DNA of 16,478 nt from Candidatus Bipolaricaulota bacterium (GTDB lineage Bacteria; Bipolaricaulota; Bipolaricaulia; UBA7950; UBA9294), in the NCBI GenBank assembly GCA_021159105.1, contig JAGGSM010000092.1, positions 1 through 16,478 on the forward strand, written 5' to 3'. Every line of letters starts with the position of its first letter. The stretch's first letter is position 1. The notes below the pieces were generated by a model. The model saw nothing but the letters and a program-made list of their open reading frames with translations, had not been told where the DNA came from and searched no databases. The position numbers and the translations under genes were made by a program. Of this stretch, positions 7,144-13,098 are shown one piece after another.

Positions 7144-8358
7144 CTACTGAGCGAGGAAGCGGCTGAAGAAGCGCTCAATCTCATCGCGATGATGTCCGGG
7201 GATGAGTACGTGGTGATTCCCCAGTGGCGAGGAGAGGAGTGGATCGAGCGAGCCATCGATCGATAGGCTCACCTGGGTGCGGCAGAGGTCCTCGCGCGTG
7301 AGTGATCCGGTGATCTCCCCCTCTCTGACGAAGAGGCGGTCCAGCCTCTCCCCTCCGAGACGGAAGATCGTGCACGGACCAGGAGGGATCTTGGCAGCGA
7401 TCCCTACCCCGATGCTCGATTCGAAGTGGCTGCGGATAACGAAACCAGCGGCAAGGGAGAGGGGACACGTGCAGTGAGCGATGACCATCTTCTGTTCTTC
7501 TTTGTCGATTGAGGCGATGTTTGCCATGAAGGATGCCCCGCCGGTGAGAAGGGATCCGAGGTACATGGAGAACATGGCCTGCATGTCCCCTTCGCACCCG
7601 GCGACCACGTGCTCGTCGTTCAAGCGGGAGAGGGCATAACAACCGGTGTTGTGCAGCCGGTCCAACAGATCGAAGCAGCGTACCGTACAGGCCGAGAGGC
7701 GGTACTTGTCCACGATCGAGCGCAGACCGTTGTAGATCGCCACGCTCCCGCTCAGATCCGCCTTGTTCGGCTCTTCTATGCTCGCGGCGGGCTTGGTAAA
7801 TTGATTGATAGCGCTCCTGCTCACTTTGTGGGAGGTGGTCTCTTCCACCAGCTCATCGATCGATACCTTGACCAGATCGATGCCCATCTGCCCCTTGAGG
7901 AAAGCAGGGTCGACATCGCTTGCCACCAGCCACTCGGAGGGATCTCCGATCAGGCCGACACGGCTGAAGCGGAGCGCTTCCCAGGCAGCACTGATCGTCA
8001 GCTCTCTCTTCAGCTTGTCAGCGATCCTATCGGGTGTTCCAAAGAGAATCTCTCCATCCCCGCCATCCCGCCGGATGCGAGCGAGGATCTCCAGGGATGC
8101 GGGGAGCGAGTTCTGCGCTGGATGGGCGATCAGGATGATCGGTGATGGCATCTGGGAAGCGACCTTCAGGACTTCCCTCTCCACTCCGCCCGTGAGGACG
8201 AGGATGGCCGCTATCCCTTCACCGGAAGGGAACTCGACCTCCTCCATCTCGAGGTTGCCCGCGGAAGAGATATCCGAGATGATCCGCTTGCTCAGGCGGG
8301 CCATCTCCTCCTTGCCGTGTAATTGTGACGCTCGCACGATGACTTCTATCTTGTCCAT
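7144..8358 (-). CDS. L-fucose/L-arabinose isomerase-like protein, substrate unknown
   Basis: This 404-residue protein resembles the fucose/arabinose isomerase superfamily, mainly in its C-terminal half. Probable metal-ligand positions are Glu256 in AGCEGDMQAMFSMYL, His295 in MVIAHCTCPL, and the His382-His383 pair in GNHHVLIPGHHRDEIERFF, the family's typical C-terminal block. The N-terminal part, with LVLTGGVEREVL and an alternating strand-helix pattern, looks like the Rossmann-like FucI N-domain but is reduced. FucI and AraA are about 500-590 residues, so this is a short form. It may isomerise a sugar or act on a related polyol phosphate; the substrate is not readable. It is the first gene of the minus-strand string leading to the kinase. 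The upstream ribosome site (AGGGC) is weak and close. A 12-bp palindrome lies 12 bp ahead. Confidence 0.75.
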   Translation of the reverse strand: MDKIEVIVRASQLHGKEEMARLSKRIISDISSAGNLEMEEVEFPSGEGIAAILVLTGGVEREVLKVASQMPSPIILIAHPAQNSLPASLEILARIRRDGGDGEILFGTPDRIADKLKRELTISAAWEALRFSRVGLIGDPSEWLVASDVDPAFLKGQMGIDLVKVSIDELVEETTSHKVSRSAINQFTKPAASIEEPNKADLSGSVAIYNGLRSIVDKYRLSACTVRCFDLLDRLHNTGCYALSRLNDEHVVAGCEGDMQAMFSMYLGSLLTGGASFMANIASIDKEEQKMVIAHCTCPLSLAAGFVIRSHFESSIGVGIAAKIPPGPCTIFRLGGERLDRLFVREGEITGSLTREDLCRTQVSLSIDGSLDPLLSSPLGNHHVLIPGHHRDEIERFFSRFLAQ

Positions 8359-8369
8359 GCCCTAAGGGT

Positions 8370-8381
8370 AAGTGTTCACTT
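8370..8381. promoter_or_regulatory. Inverted repeat AAGTGTTCACTT (candidate operator)
   Basis: Five-base arms AAGTG/CACTT flank a TT centre, 12 bp upstream of the isomerase-like start codon at 8358. The core AGTGTWCACT is the same as in the palindrome before the second response regulator (4927-4938), and the distance to the start codon is similar. I could not define a good -10/-35 pair here. Confidence 0.42.
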
Positions 8382-8520
8382 GAGCGGTCATGATGAAAGC
8401 CTGGACATTGATCCCGGACACCGATCACTAGCTGAGAGCGCATTTGGAGAGGGTGAGAGGTGCCCGATAGCCGCGCCTAAGGAGCTGCACCTCACCGAGG
8501 TGAGCCTATGAGAAAGGCCC

Positions 8521-8548
8521 TTGCTCGCTCATGTCCTCCTGATACAAT
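8521..8548 (+). promoter_or_regulatory. Sigma70-type promoter giving a near-leaderless transcript
   Basis: TTGCTC (8521-8526) and TACAAT (8543-8548) are separated by 16 bases. The expected transcript start is around 8555, which is the A of the start codon of the secreted-protein gene. No Shine-Dalgarno-like purine run lies in the 12 bases ahead of that ATG, which fits leaderless translation. Confidence 0.55.
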
Positions 8549-8554
8549 GATGAT

Positions 8555-9295
8555 ATGAAGAGAAGAACCGTACTTCTTGCCGTCATCATCCTTTTCCTGT
8601 TTGCAGGGACTGCTACTGCTTCCCCGGCGCGGGTCGGGTCGGTCTTTGCCGATACCTACTCCGCTTTTTCACCCCTGTACGCGCTGTACAAGGCCTACGC
8701 CAATTTCCTCTTCTCCGGCTCGGAGGTGGTCGTTCCGGAGGGGCTCGAACAGGCCTGCTCGCATCTGCAGGAGAGCCTGGAGACCCTGCAGATGGAACTT
8801 ATAACACAAACGGATTCGCAGAGGGTTGAACAGGTGACCAGGCTTGCCCACCTGCGGCAGGGAATGAGCATCTTCTGTCAGACATACAGCCTGACGATCG
8901 AAATGATCGTCCATCCACCGGCAGGGGATACTGATCCCCTGCAGATCGCGGCAGATCGCGGCCTGTTCGCTGCGATATCCGATAAGAACAAGGCGTTGGA
9001 GGGGCTGTTCGCATCGACGCTCGATTCCTACAGCGATCATGCGAAGTGGGTGTTCGCCGTCTCCTTCTCCATGCGGACGATCTTGAACCAACATGACCTC
9101 TCCCGGCTGGATAGTAGCCTGCGGGAGATCCTCCTTGGCCCTGATGATGCCCCCTACCCTCCCGGAATTGTGCCCAGTGATCTCCTCTCAGAAGTGCAAC
9201 GACTGGCTGGTCTGGTGGGAGGGAAGCTCGATCGAGACCAGGCGGACCTGGCCATCGCTCTGGCGCGCAGGATATACGACTATCTGATGCGGTGA
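8555..9295 (+). CDS. Secreted or periplasmic helical protein of unknown function
   Basis: I do not recognise a family. The 246-residue protein starts with a clear signal peptide: Lys-Arg-Arg, then a hydrophobic core to about residue 18 and a probable AxA-type cleavage near ATASPA (residues 20-25). The mature part looks largely alpha-helical, with heptad-like stretches around 65-100 and near the C-terminus (LARRIYDYLMR). It has two cysteines, in QACSHLQ and SIFCQTY, that could form a disulfide outside the cytoplasm. No lipobox and no further membrane segment are visible. The signal peptide fixes the start at 8555. It is a single-gene unit, divergent from the isomerase-like gene, with its own promoter and a strong hairpin after the stop. 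Confidence 0.82.
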   Translation: MKRRTVLLAVIILFLFAGTATASPARVGSVFADTYSAFSPLYALYKAYANFLFSGSEVVVPEGLEQACSHLQESLETLQMELITQTDSQRVEQVTRLAHLRQGMSIFCQTYSLTIEMIVHPPAGDTDPLQIAADRGLFAAISDKNKALEGLFASTLDSYSDHAKWVFAVSFSMRTILNQHDLSRLDSSLREILLGPDDAPYPPGIVPSDLLSEVQRLAGLVGGKLDRDQADLAIALARRIYDYLMR

Positions 9296-9315
9296 GACAA
9301 TCTGGTGAGGGGCTG

Positions 9316-9350
9316 GGGAAGGTGGGCCTGCTGCATGCGCCCACCTTCCC
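9316..9350 (+). terminator. Strong hairpin downstream of the secreted-protein gene
   Basis: A perfect 12-bp stem (9316-9327 GGGAAGGTGGGC with 9339-9350) and an 11-base loop begin 20 bp after the stop at 9295. It is followed by GGGGTAAG and not by a T tract, so it is either a non-canonical terminator or a 3'-end stabiliser. Confidence 0.6.
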
Positions 9351-9390
9351 GGGGTAAGAACCGTTGGCTGTTCTACTGCAGCGAAGTTAT

Positions 9391-9641
9391 CGCGCGAAGA
9401 ACAGTGTGCGGCTGTAGTTGCTCAGAAGAAAGGGATGGTGTCGATCGCCGAGCTCTCGAAAGCGGCGATGACTGGTAAGGAGGTAGCGAACTCATCTTGA
9501 TGTACTCAACACCCGGATTCTTGCCCGCTCTTTCCATCTCTTGCTCCTTGTCTTTAGCTTGGAAAGAGCGTACTTCCTCCCTAGCCAGCGGGTAAGGGCA
9601 AGTGTGCCGCACGCAACACGCGTTTAGCCGGTCTTCGCGTG
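9391..9641. other. Gene-free stretch with nested inverted repeats (possible structured RNA)
   Basis: No convincing gene occupies 9296-9698. Within it several helices are mutually compatible: 9391-9400 with 9632-9641 (10 pairs, one G-U), 9404-9412 with 9606-9614 (9 pairs, one G-U), 9520-9526 with 9596-9602 (7 pairs) and 9527-9535 with 9561-9569 (9 pairs). A local hairpin 9444-9450/9463-9469 is extended by GTC/GAC. I found no signature of tmRNA, RNase P RNA or SRP RNA on either strand. A 79-codon minus-strand reading frame at 9373-9612 lies across it but does not look like a protein. Strand and function are unknown. Confidence 0.3.
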
Positions 9642-9644
9642 TCA

Positions 9645-9690
9645 GCGGTGAGCAGCGAGCGGGTCAATTGTCCTCTTCGCTGCTCACGGC
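9645..9690 (-). terminator. Hairpin just after the Rcp1-like regulator gene
   Basis: Eleven perfect base pairs (9648-9658 GTGAGCAGCGA with 9677-9687) are extended by two more pairs across one mismatch, around an 18-base loop. The hairpin starts 9 bp beyond the minus-strand stop at 9699. There is no T tract in the minus direction, so termination is inferred from position only. Confidence 0.45.
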
Positions 9691-9698
9691 GATGTACA

Positions 9699-10133
9699 TC
9701 ACTTTGTGGGGATGCGGGCGATCTTCCAGTAGTCCTGAACGGTCTGTATCAGCCGCTCGAAGTCCTTGGAGTCGACGGGCTTGTTCATGTAGCTTGCCGC
9801 GCCGCTGTCGTAGGCCCTGATCATGTCCTGCTCGTGCTGCGAGATGGTGAGCACGATGACCGGTATCCGGCGCAGCTTGTCGTCCTCCTTGATCTTGGCC
9901 AGGACGTCCAGCCCATCGATCTTCGGGAGGTTGAGATCAAGCAGGATGAGATCCGGCCGCGGGGCGTCCTCGTACTCCCCCTTCTGCCACAGGAAGTCTA
10001 TCGCTTCGGCTCCATCACGGGCAAAAGAGAGGTCGCACTTCATCTCGCTCTTGCGCATGGCGCGACGGATGATGGCGATATCATCCTCGTTATCTTCAAC
10101 GACTAGCACTTTCATTTTTTCTTGACTAAGCAT
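9699..10133 (-). CDS. Single-domain response regulator, Rcp1/CheY-like
   Basis: This 144-residue stand-alone receiver has no output domain. Key residues are Glu13-Asp14 and Asp17-Asp18, phosphoacceptor Asp66 (DLILLDLNLPKIDG), Thr96 (VIVLTIS) and Lys118 (YMNKPVD). The insertion WQKGEYEDAPRPD ahead of the phosphorylation strand is typical of regulators of the cyanobacterial Rcp1 type, which partner phytochrome-like or PAS kinases. I chose the ATG at 10133 because GAGGTGG stands six bases upstream; it overlaps the kinase stop by eight bases. ATGs at 10157 and 10115 are alternatives. With no output domain, it probably passes phosphate on or acts through protein contacts. The partner kinase is the gene directly upstream. 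Confidence 0.94.
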   Translation of the reverse strand: MLSQEKMKVLVVEDNEDDIAIIRRAMRKSEMKCDLSFARDGAEAIDFLWQKGEYEDAPRPDLILLDLNLPKIDGLDVLAKIKEDDKLRRIPVIVLTISQHEQDMIRAYDSGAASYMNKPVDSKDFERLIQTVQDYWKIARIPTK

Positions 10134-11976
10134 TAGTTTCCACCTCTCTCCTGGCATCTACCGTGGGGATTGTGAAGTAGAACGTACTTCCTTTTCCAAC
10201 CTCCGATTCCACCCATATCTCCCCCTTGTGTTCCTCGACGATCCTCTTACAGATCGCCAGCCCAGCGCCAGTACCCTCATAATCCTCTCTTGGGTTCAAC
10301 TTTTCAAATATGGCGAAGATGCGCTCTTGGTAGCGTCCCTCGATCCCGATTCCGTTGTCCTTGACGTAGAACGTGCACATGCCCTTGTTCTTGGACTCTC
10401 TCAGCCACCCGATGTGCAGGGTCGGAAGGGCCTTGTCATTGTACTTGATCGCGTTGGTGATCAGGTTACTGAACAGCTCCGCTATCCGTATGCGGCTCCC
10501 TTTGACAGTTGGCATGTCCTCGTCTATCTGCAGATTGACCCCACGCAGGCGCATCTCCAGGTCGTCCTTCACTTCCTCCAGCACCTTCTGCACGTTCACC
10601 CGTTCGAATGATGCTCGATCCATGCGGATGCTCGATAGGTTCAAGAGGTCGTCGATCAGCTCGCGCATGCGTCCTGAGGCCCTGTGCATGCGCGTGACCA
10701 TGTCGATTCCTTCCTCGTCCAGCACTTTGTCGCGATAGTCCTCCAGCAGATACCCGCTGAACGCCTCCACCGTACGCAGTGGTTCCTTGAGGTCGTGCGA
10801 GACGACGTGCGAGAACTGCTCAAGCTTCTCATTGCTCTTTTCAAGGTTGCGCGTCTTCTCCAGAAGGCCCTCCTCCAATTGCTTGATCTTGGTGATGTCG
10901 ATGTAGTGCTCTATCCTCCCTCCCTTGTAGCGCTCCGTTTCGATGGGGATGGAGCGATACTCCAAGACGCGCTCCTCTCTCCCCATGCTCGGGCGAACAT
11001 GGCAGGTGTAGGGATCTATGCGAGCACGTGTGGTGATAGCCTCCTCTACGCGCGCGCGCAGCTCCTGGGAGTCCTCGAACACGTTGACGTAGCGATCGAA
11101 TGCCCGGTGGATCTCGATTCCGATCAACCGGTCGCGATCTATGCCGAAGAACTCACCGATCGTCTTGTTCGCCCACACAACCTGTTGCTTCTTGTCGGAG
11201 ATGATGATACCGGAATCGAGTGTATCTACCGCCTCCTCGATCAGGTACCTGTAGCGGGCCTCTGTCTCCATCAGCTGTCTCTCCAGCTCGACCTGTCGGC
11301 GAAGGTCCCTTGCATGCATCACCCCGACGCGCTCATTCACCCGCGTGGCACGCAGTTCGACCGGTATGATCTTCTTGTCCTGAGAAATGAAGCGCAGCTT
11401 GATGTCGCGCACCTCCCCTCGTTCGAACAGGCGGAGGAGTTCCCCCTTGATCTGGTCGATGTCATCCGGGTGAACGTACTCGGAGAGCTGCAGGGTGCGC
11501 TTCGTCGGGTAGGAAAGGACGGAGCGGGATGACTCGTTCCTCTTGAGAACCGTTCCCTCCTTGTCGACAAAGTGAATGATGTCCAGCGCGCTCTCGAATA
11601 TCTGATCGTCGAAACGATCGTCCAGCGTCTTCGCTCGCCGCCACCTCTCCTTTCTCTCCTCGTGGCGCTGATTGATCAGGCCTATCCCCCCTCCGATGGC
11701 CAGTGACATGGCCACAAAGGCGAGAAACAGATCCGGTGCGTGCAGCTCAAAAACGAGGAACGGCAAGGCAACAGCACTTGTCCCCAGGGCGAGGATGATG
11801 CAGCCGGTCAACTTGAGGGTCGTTGCGACCAGGACGAGAGGAAGGCCGAGGGCGAGGAAGACAAGACCCGCCGGACGGAACCCCGAGATAAACAGGAGTA
11901 TGACCGTCAGGACGGCCATGCCGTAGGTAACAATGCTGATAACGATCTTCTCTGTCTTGTTCAGTCTGCTCGTCAC
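10126..11976 (-). CDS. Membrane PAS-PAS sensor histidine kinase
   Basis: This 616-residue kinase is built as follows. There are about four closely packed transmembrane helices (residues 10-32, 35-52, 55-78 and 80-102). A PAS domain follows at about 122-225 (FESALDIIHFVDKEG) and a second at about 240-362 (DSGIIISDKKQQVVWANKTIGEFFG). HisKA has FSHVVSHDLKEPLRT with His394. The HATPase domain has N504/N508 (SNLITNAIKYND), DNGIG (540-544) and GTGAGLAICKRIV. The SHDLKEPLR type of H box and the Rcp1-like regulator right after it match phytochrome-family kinases, but no GAF/PHY bilin domain is present, so light sensing is not implied. PAS domains could sense redox state or small ligands. The start is GTG at 11976, with GAGGGTAGG ahead. 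A 12-bp inverted repeat lies about 50 bp upstream. Confidence 0.93.
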   Translation of the reverse strand: MTSRLNKTEKIVISIVTYGMAVLTVILLFISGFRPAGLVFLALGLPLVLVATTLKLTGCIILALGTSAVALPFLVFELHAPDLFLAFVAMSLAIGGGIGLINQRHEERKERWRRAKTLDDRFDDQIFESALDIIHFVDKEGTVLKRNESSRSVLSYPTKRTLQLSEYVHPDDIDQIKGELLRLFERGEVRDIKLRFISQDKKIIPVELRATRVNERVGVMHARDLRRQVELERQLMETEARYRYLIEEAVDTLDSGIIISDKKQQVVWANKTIGEFFGIDRDRLIGIEIHRAFDRYVNVFEDSQELRARVEEAITTRARIDPYTCHVRPSMGREERVLEYRSIPIETERYKGGRIEHYIDITKIKQLEEGLLEKTRNLEKSNEKLEQFSHVVSHDLKEPLRTVEAFSGYLLEDYRDKVLDEEGIDMVTRMHRASGRMRELIDDLLNLSSIRMDRASFERVNVQKVLEEVKDDLEMRLRGVNLQIDEDMPTVKGSRIRIAELFSNLITNAIKYNDKALPTLHIGWLRESKNKGMCTFYVKDNGIGIEGRYQERIFAIFEKLNPREDYEGTGAGLAICKRIVEEHKGEIWVESEVGKGSTFYFTIPTVDARREVETNA

Positions 11977-12022
11977 TGGTCGCCTACCCTCGTAACAGGG
12001 CGTGCAAGCCCTCCATTGGCCC

Positions 12023-12034
12023 AGACAAATGTCT
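12023..12034. promoter_or_regulatory. Inverted repeat AGACAAATGTCT upstream of the PAS kinase
   Basis: Five-base arms AGACA/TGTCT flank an AA centre, about 50 bp before the GTG start at 11976. It lies in a 242-bp gap (11977-12218) that holds no gene. A -10-like TATAGT on the minus strand is nearby at 12044-12039, but its -35 partner is poor. A possible operator only. Confidence 0.25.
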
Positions 12035-12159
12035 AGAACGACTATAGATACGTTCCTGACAACATGAAAGGACAGAGATCACCACATGGCGAGACCTTCT
12101 TCTTGTAGCAGCGACGATTGGGGAGTGAACAGCATCGCTGCAAGCAGACGGGGTATCAA

Positions 12160-12178
12160 GTGCTCTGTAGAAGAGCAC
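12160..12178 (-). terminator. Small hairpin after the Crp/Fnr gene
   Basis: Seven base pairs (GTGCTCT with AGAGCAC) surround a five-base loop, 40 bp beyond the minus-strand stop at 12219. No T tract follows in the direction of transcription. It may terminate or attenuate the transcript before the PAS kinase gene. Confidence 0.3.
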
Positions 12179-12218
12179 GCTTCAAGAGCGGGGAATCAAC
12201 CCTAGCAGGGGACTATGC

Positions 12219-12905
12219 TCAGATTATCAAATTGGGATTAAGGTCCATGGAGAATGGCTCCATTATCTTCTGGAGGTACTCCTCGCGCAGGATCTTTATC
12301 TTGCGGCTCTCGATGGCGATTATACCCCGGCTCTCAAGCTCGCTCAGTGTTCTGATCGCCGTCTTCGAGGAGACCCCAGCCATCTCTGCCAGCTCCGCGC
12401 GCGACAGCTCGACCCCACTCTTCCCAAGGTGAAGGATGAGCCTGGCGAGACGCTCCTTGCTCGATGAGTAAGACCTCTCAGCAAGCTTGTTCTGAAATGC
12501 CTTCAATTCCTCCGATAATCTTGAGTACATGCGAAAGATCGTCTTCGGATGGCGTTCGAGGAAGTAGAAGAAATCACCGCGCTCTATGAATCCGATCACC
12601 GCTGGACTGAGCGTCTTGGCGTAGGCATTGTAGCTTCCCTTATCGAACAGCGTTGTCTCGCCGAGCAGTTCTCCCGGGCCGACGATCTTCAGGATCTGGC
12701 TCTTGGCACGCATGCTCCGCTTGACCAGCTTGACCATCCCGTCGAAGACAAGATAGAGACCGAATGCGGGTGCGCCCTCTGGGAATATTATCTCCCCCCT
12801 GCCGTACTTGATCTTGCGAGAATTCTCCTGCAACTTCTGGAGCTCTTTTTCCTTTAAATCTGCAAAGATACGGAAATCCTTGAGTTCAGTCATATCCACC
12901 CCCAT
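12219..12905 (-). CDS. Crp/Fnr-family transcriptional regulator
   Basis: This 228-residue regulator has an N-terminal cyclic-nucleotide-binding-type beta roll (about 10-120), a dimerisation helix (about 115-145, FRMYSRLSEELKAFQNKLAERS) and a C-terminal winged helix-turn-helix (about 167-205, LSRAELAEMAGVSSKTAIRTLSELESRG). It contains no cysteine, so an Fnr-type iron-sulfur cluster is excluded. In the phosphate-binding cassette GELLGETTLFDKGSYNAYAKT, the Arg-Ser pair that binds cAMP in E. coli CRP is not conserved, so the effector may be something else or absent. In the recognition helix only the last Arg of the CRP RE..R pattern is kept (SK..R). ATG 12905 is used; ATG 12893 with GGGGGTGG ahead is possible. 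The gene has a promoter that contains a CRP-like site. Confidence 0.93.
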   Translation of the reverse strand: MGVDMTELKDFRIFADLKEKELQKLQENSRKIKYGRGEIIFPEGAPAFGLYLVFDGMVKLVKRSMRAKSQILKIVGPGELLGETTLFDKGSYNAYAKTLSPAVIGFIERGDFFYFLERHPKTIFRMYSRLSEELKAFQNKLAERSYSSSKERLARLILHLGKSGVELSRAELAEMAGVSSKTAIRTLSELESRGIIAIESRKIKILREEYLQKIMEPFSMDLNPNLII

Positions 12906-12982
12906 TCACCACTCTTATCTGTCCCTTCTGTCTCCTGCCAACGATCCTTGTATCACCCCAATAGCATGGTCAAGCGTCCGCT

Positions 12983-13011
12983 ATTGTAACAGATATCACA
13001 TTAAAAACCAA
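12983..13011 (-). promoter_or_regulatory. Sigma70-type promoter of the Crp/Fnr gene
   Basis: On the minus strand TTGGTT (13011-13006) stands 17 bases before TACAAT (12988-12983). The transcript would start near 12976, giving a leader of about 70 bases to the ATG at 12905. The spacer and -10 box are covered by a CRP-like inverted repeat. Confidence 0.55.
12985..13000. promoter_or_regulatory. CRP/FNR-type operator TGTAA-N6-TCACA
   Basis: The 16-bp site matches the E. coli CRP core TGTGA-N6-TCACA at nine of ten positions, with T/A-rich flanks as in that consensus. It overlaps the -10 box and spacer of the promoter for the Crp/Fnr-family gene 80 bp away, the geometry expected of autorepression. 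Assignment to that protein is inference, because its recognition helix differs from CRP. Confidence 0.5.
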
Positions 13012-13030
13012 ATCCGAGGGGATTCTCTGT

Positions 13031-13059
13031 TTGAACGGGAACTGGGAGGGAGATACACT
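13031..13059 (+). promoter_or_regulatory. Sigma70-type promoter of the amidase gene
   Basis: TTGAAC (13031-13036), a 17-base spacer and TACACT (13054-13059) precede the start codon at 13099. The predicted leader of about 33 bases contains the GGGAGG ribosome site. It is divergent from the Crp/Fnr promoter. Confidence 0.55.
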
Positions 13060-13098
13060 GAGCTTGTACTGTTGGCGTCAAGTGGGGAGGAAGAGCGG

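Noticed and set aside
8403..8426. Imperfect direct repeat GGACATTGATC / GGACACCGATC with 13-bp period
   Set aside because: Only two copies with two mismatches; not enough to claim an iteron or regulator array.
8488..8502. Hairpin CACCTC-ACC-GAGGTG between the divergent genes
   Set aside because: A six-base stem with competing registers, far from any stop codon; no sign of a T tract or of a riboswitch.
9373..9612. 79-codon minus-strand reading frame in the gene-free stretch
   Set aside because: The product shows no domain, no clear ribosome site and a Ser/Pro/Gln-rich tail; the DNA is better described by its inverted repeats. A decayed gene cannot be excluded.
10684..11532. 282-codon plus-strand reading frame opposite the PAS kinase
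   Set aside because: It is antisense to the PAS and HisKA domains, with no recognisable domain or ribosome site.
11984..12178. 64-codon minus-strand reading frame before the PAS kinase
   Set aside because: No family resemblance or ribosome site; it spans the likely promoter and the hairpin.
12808..13098. N-terminal extension of the amidase
   Set aside because: It crosses the Crp gene start and both promoters; the nitrilase fold begins at the ATG at 13099, which has a good ribosome site.
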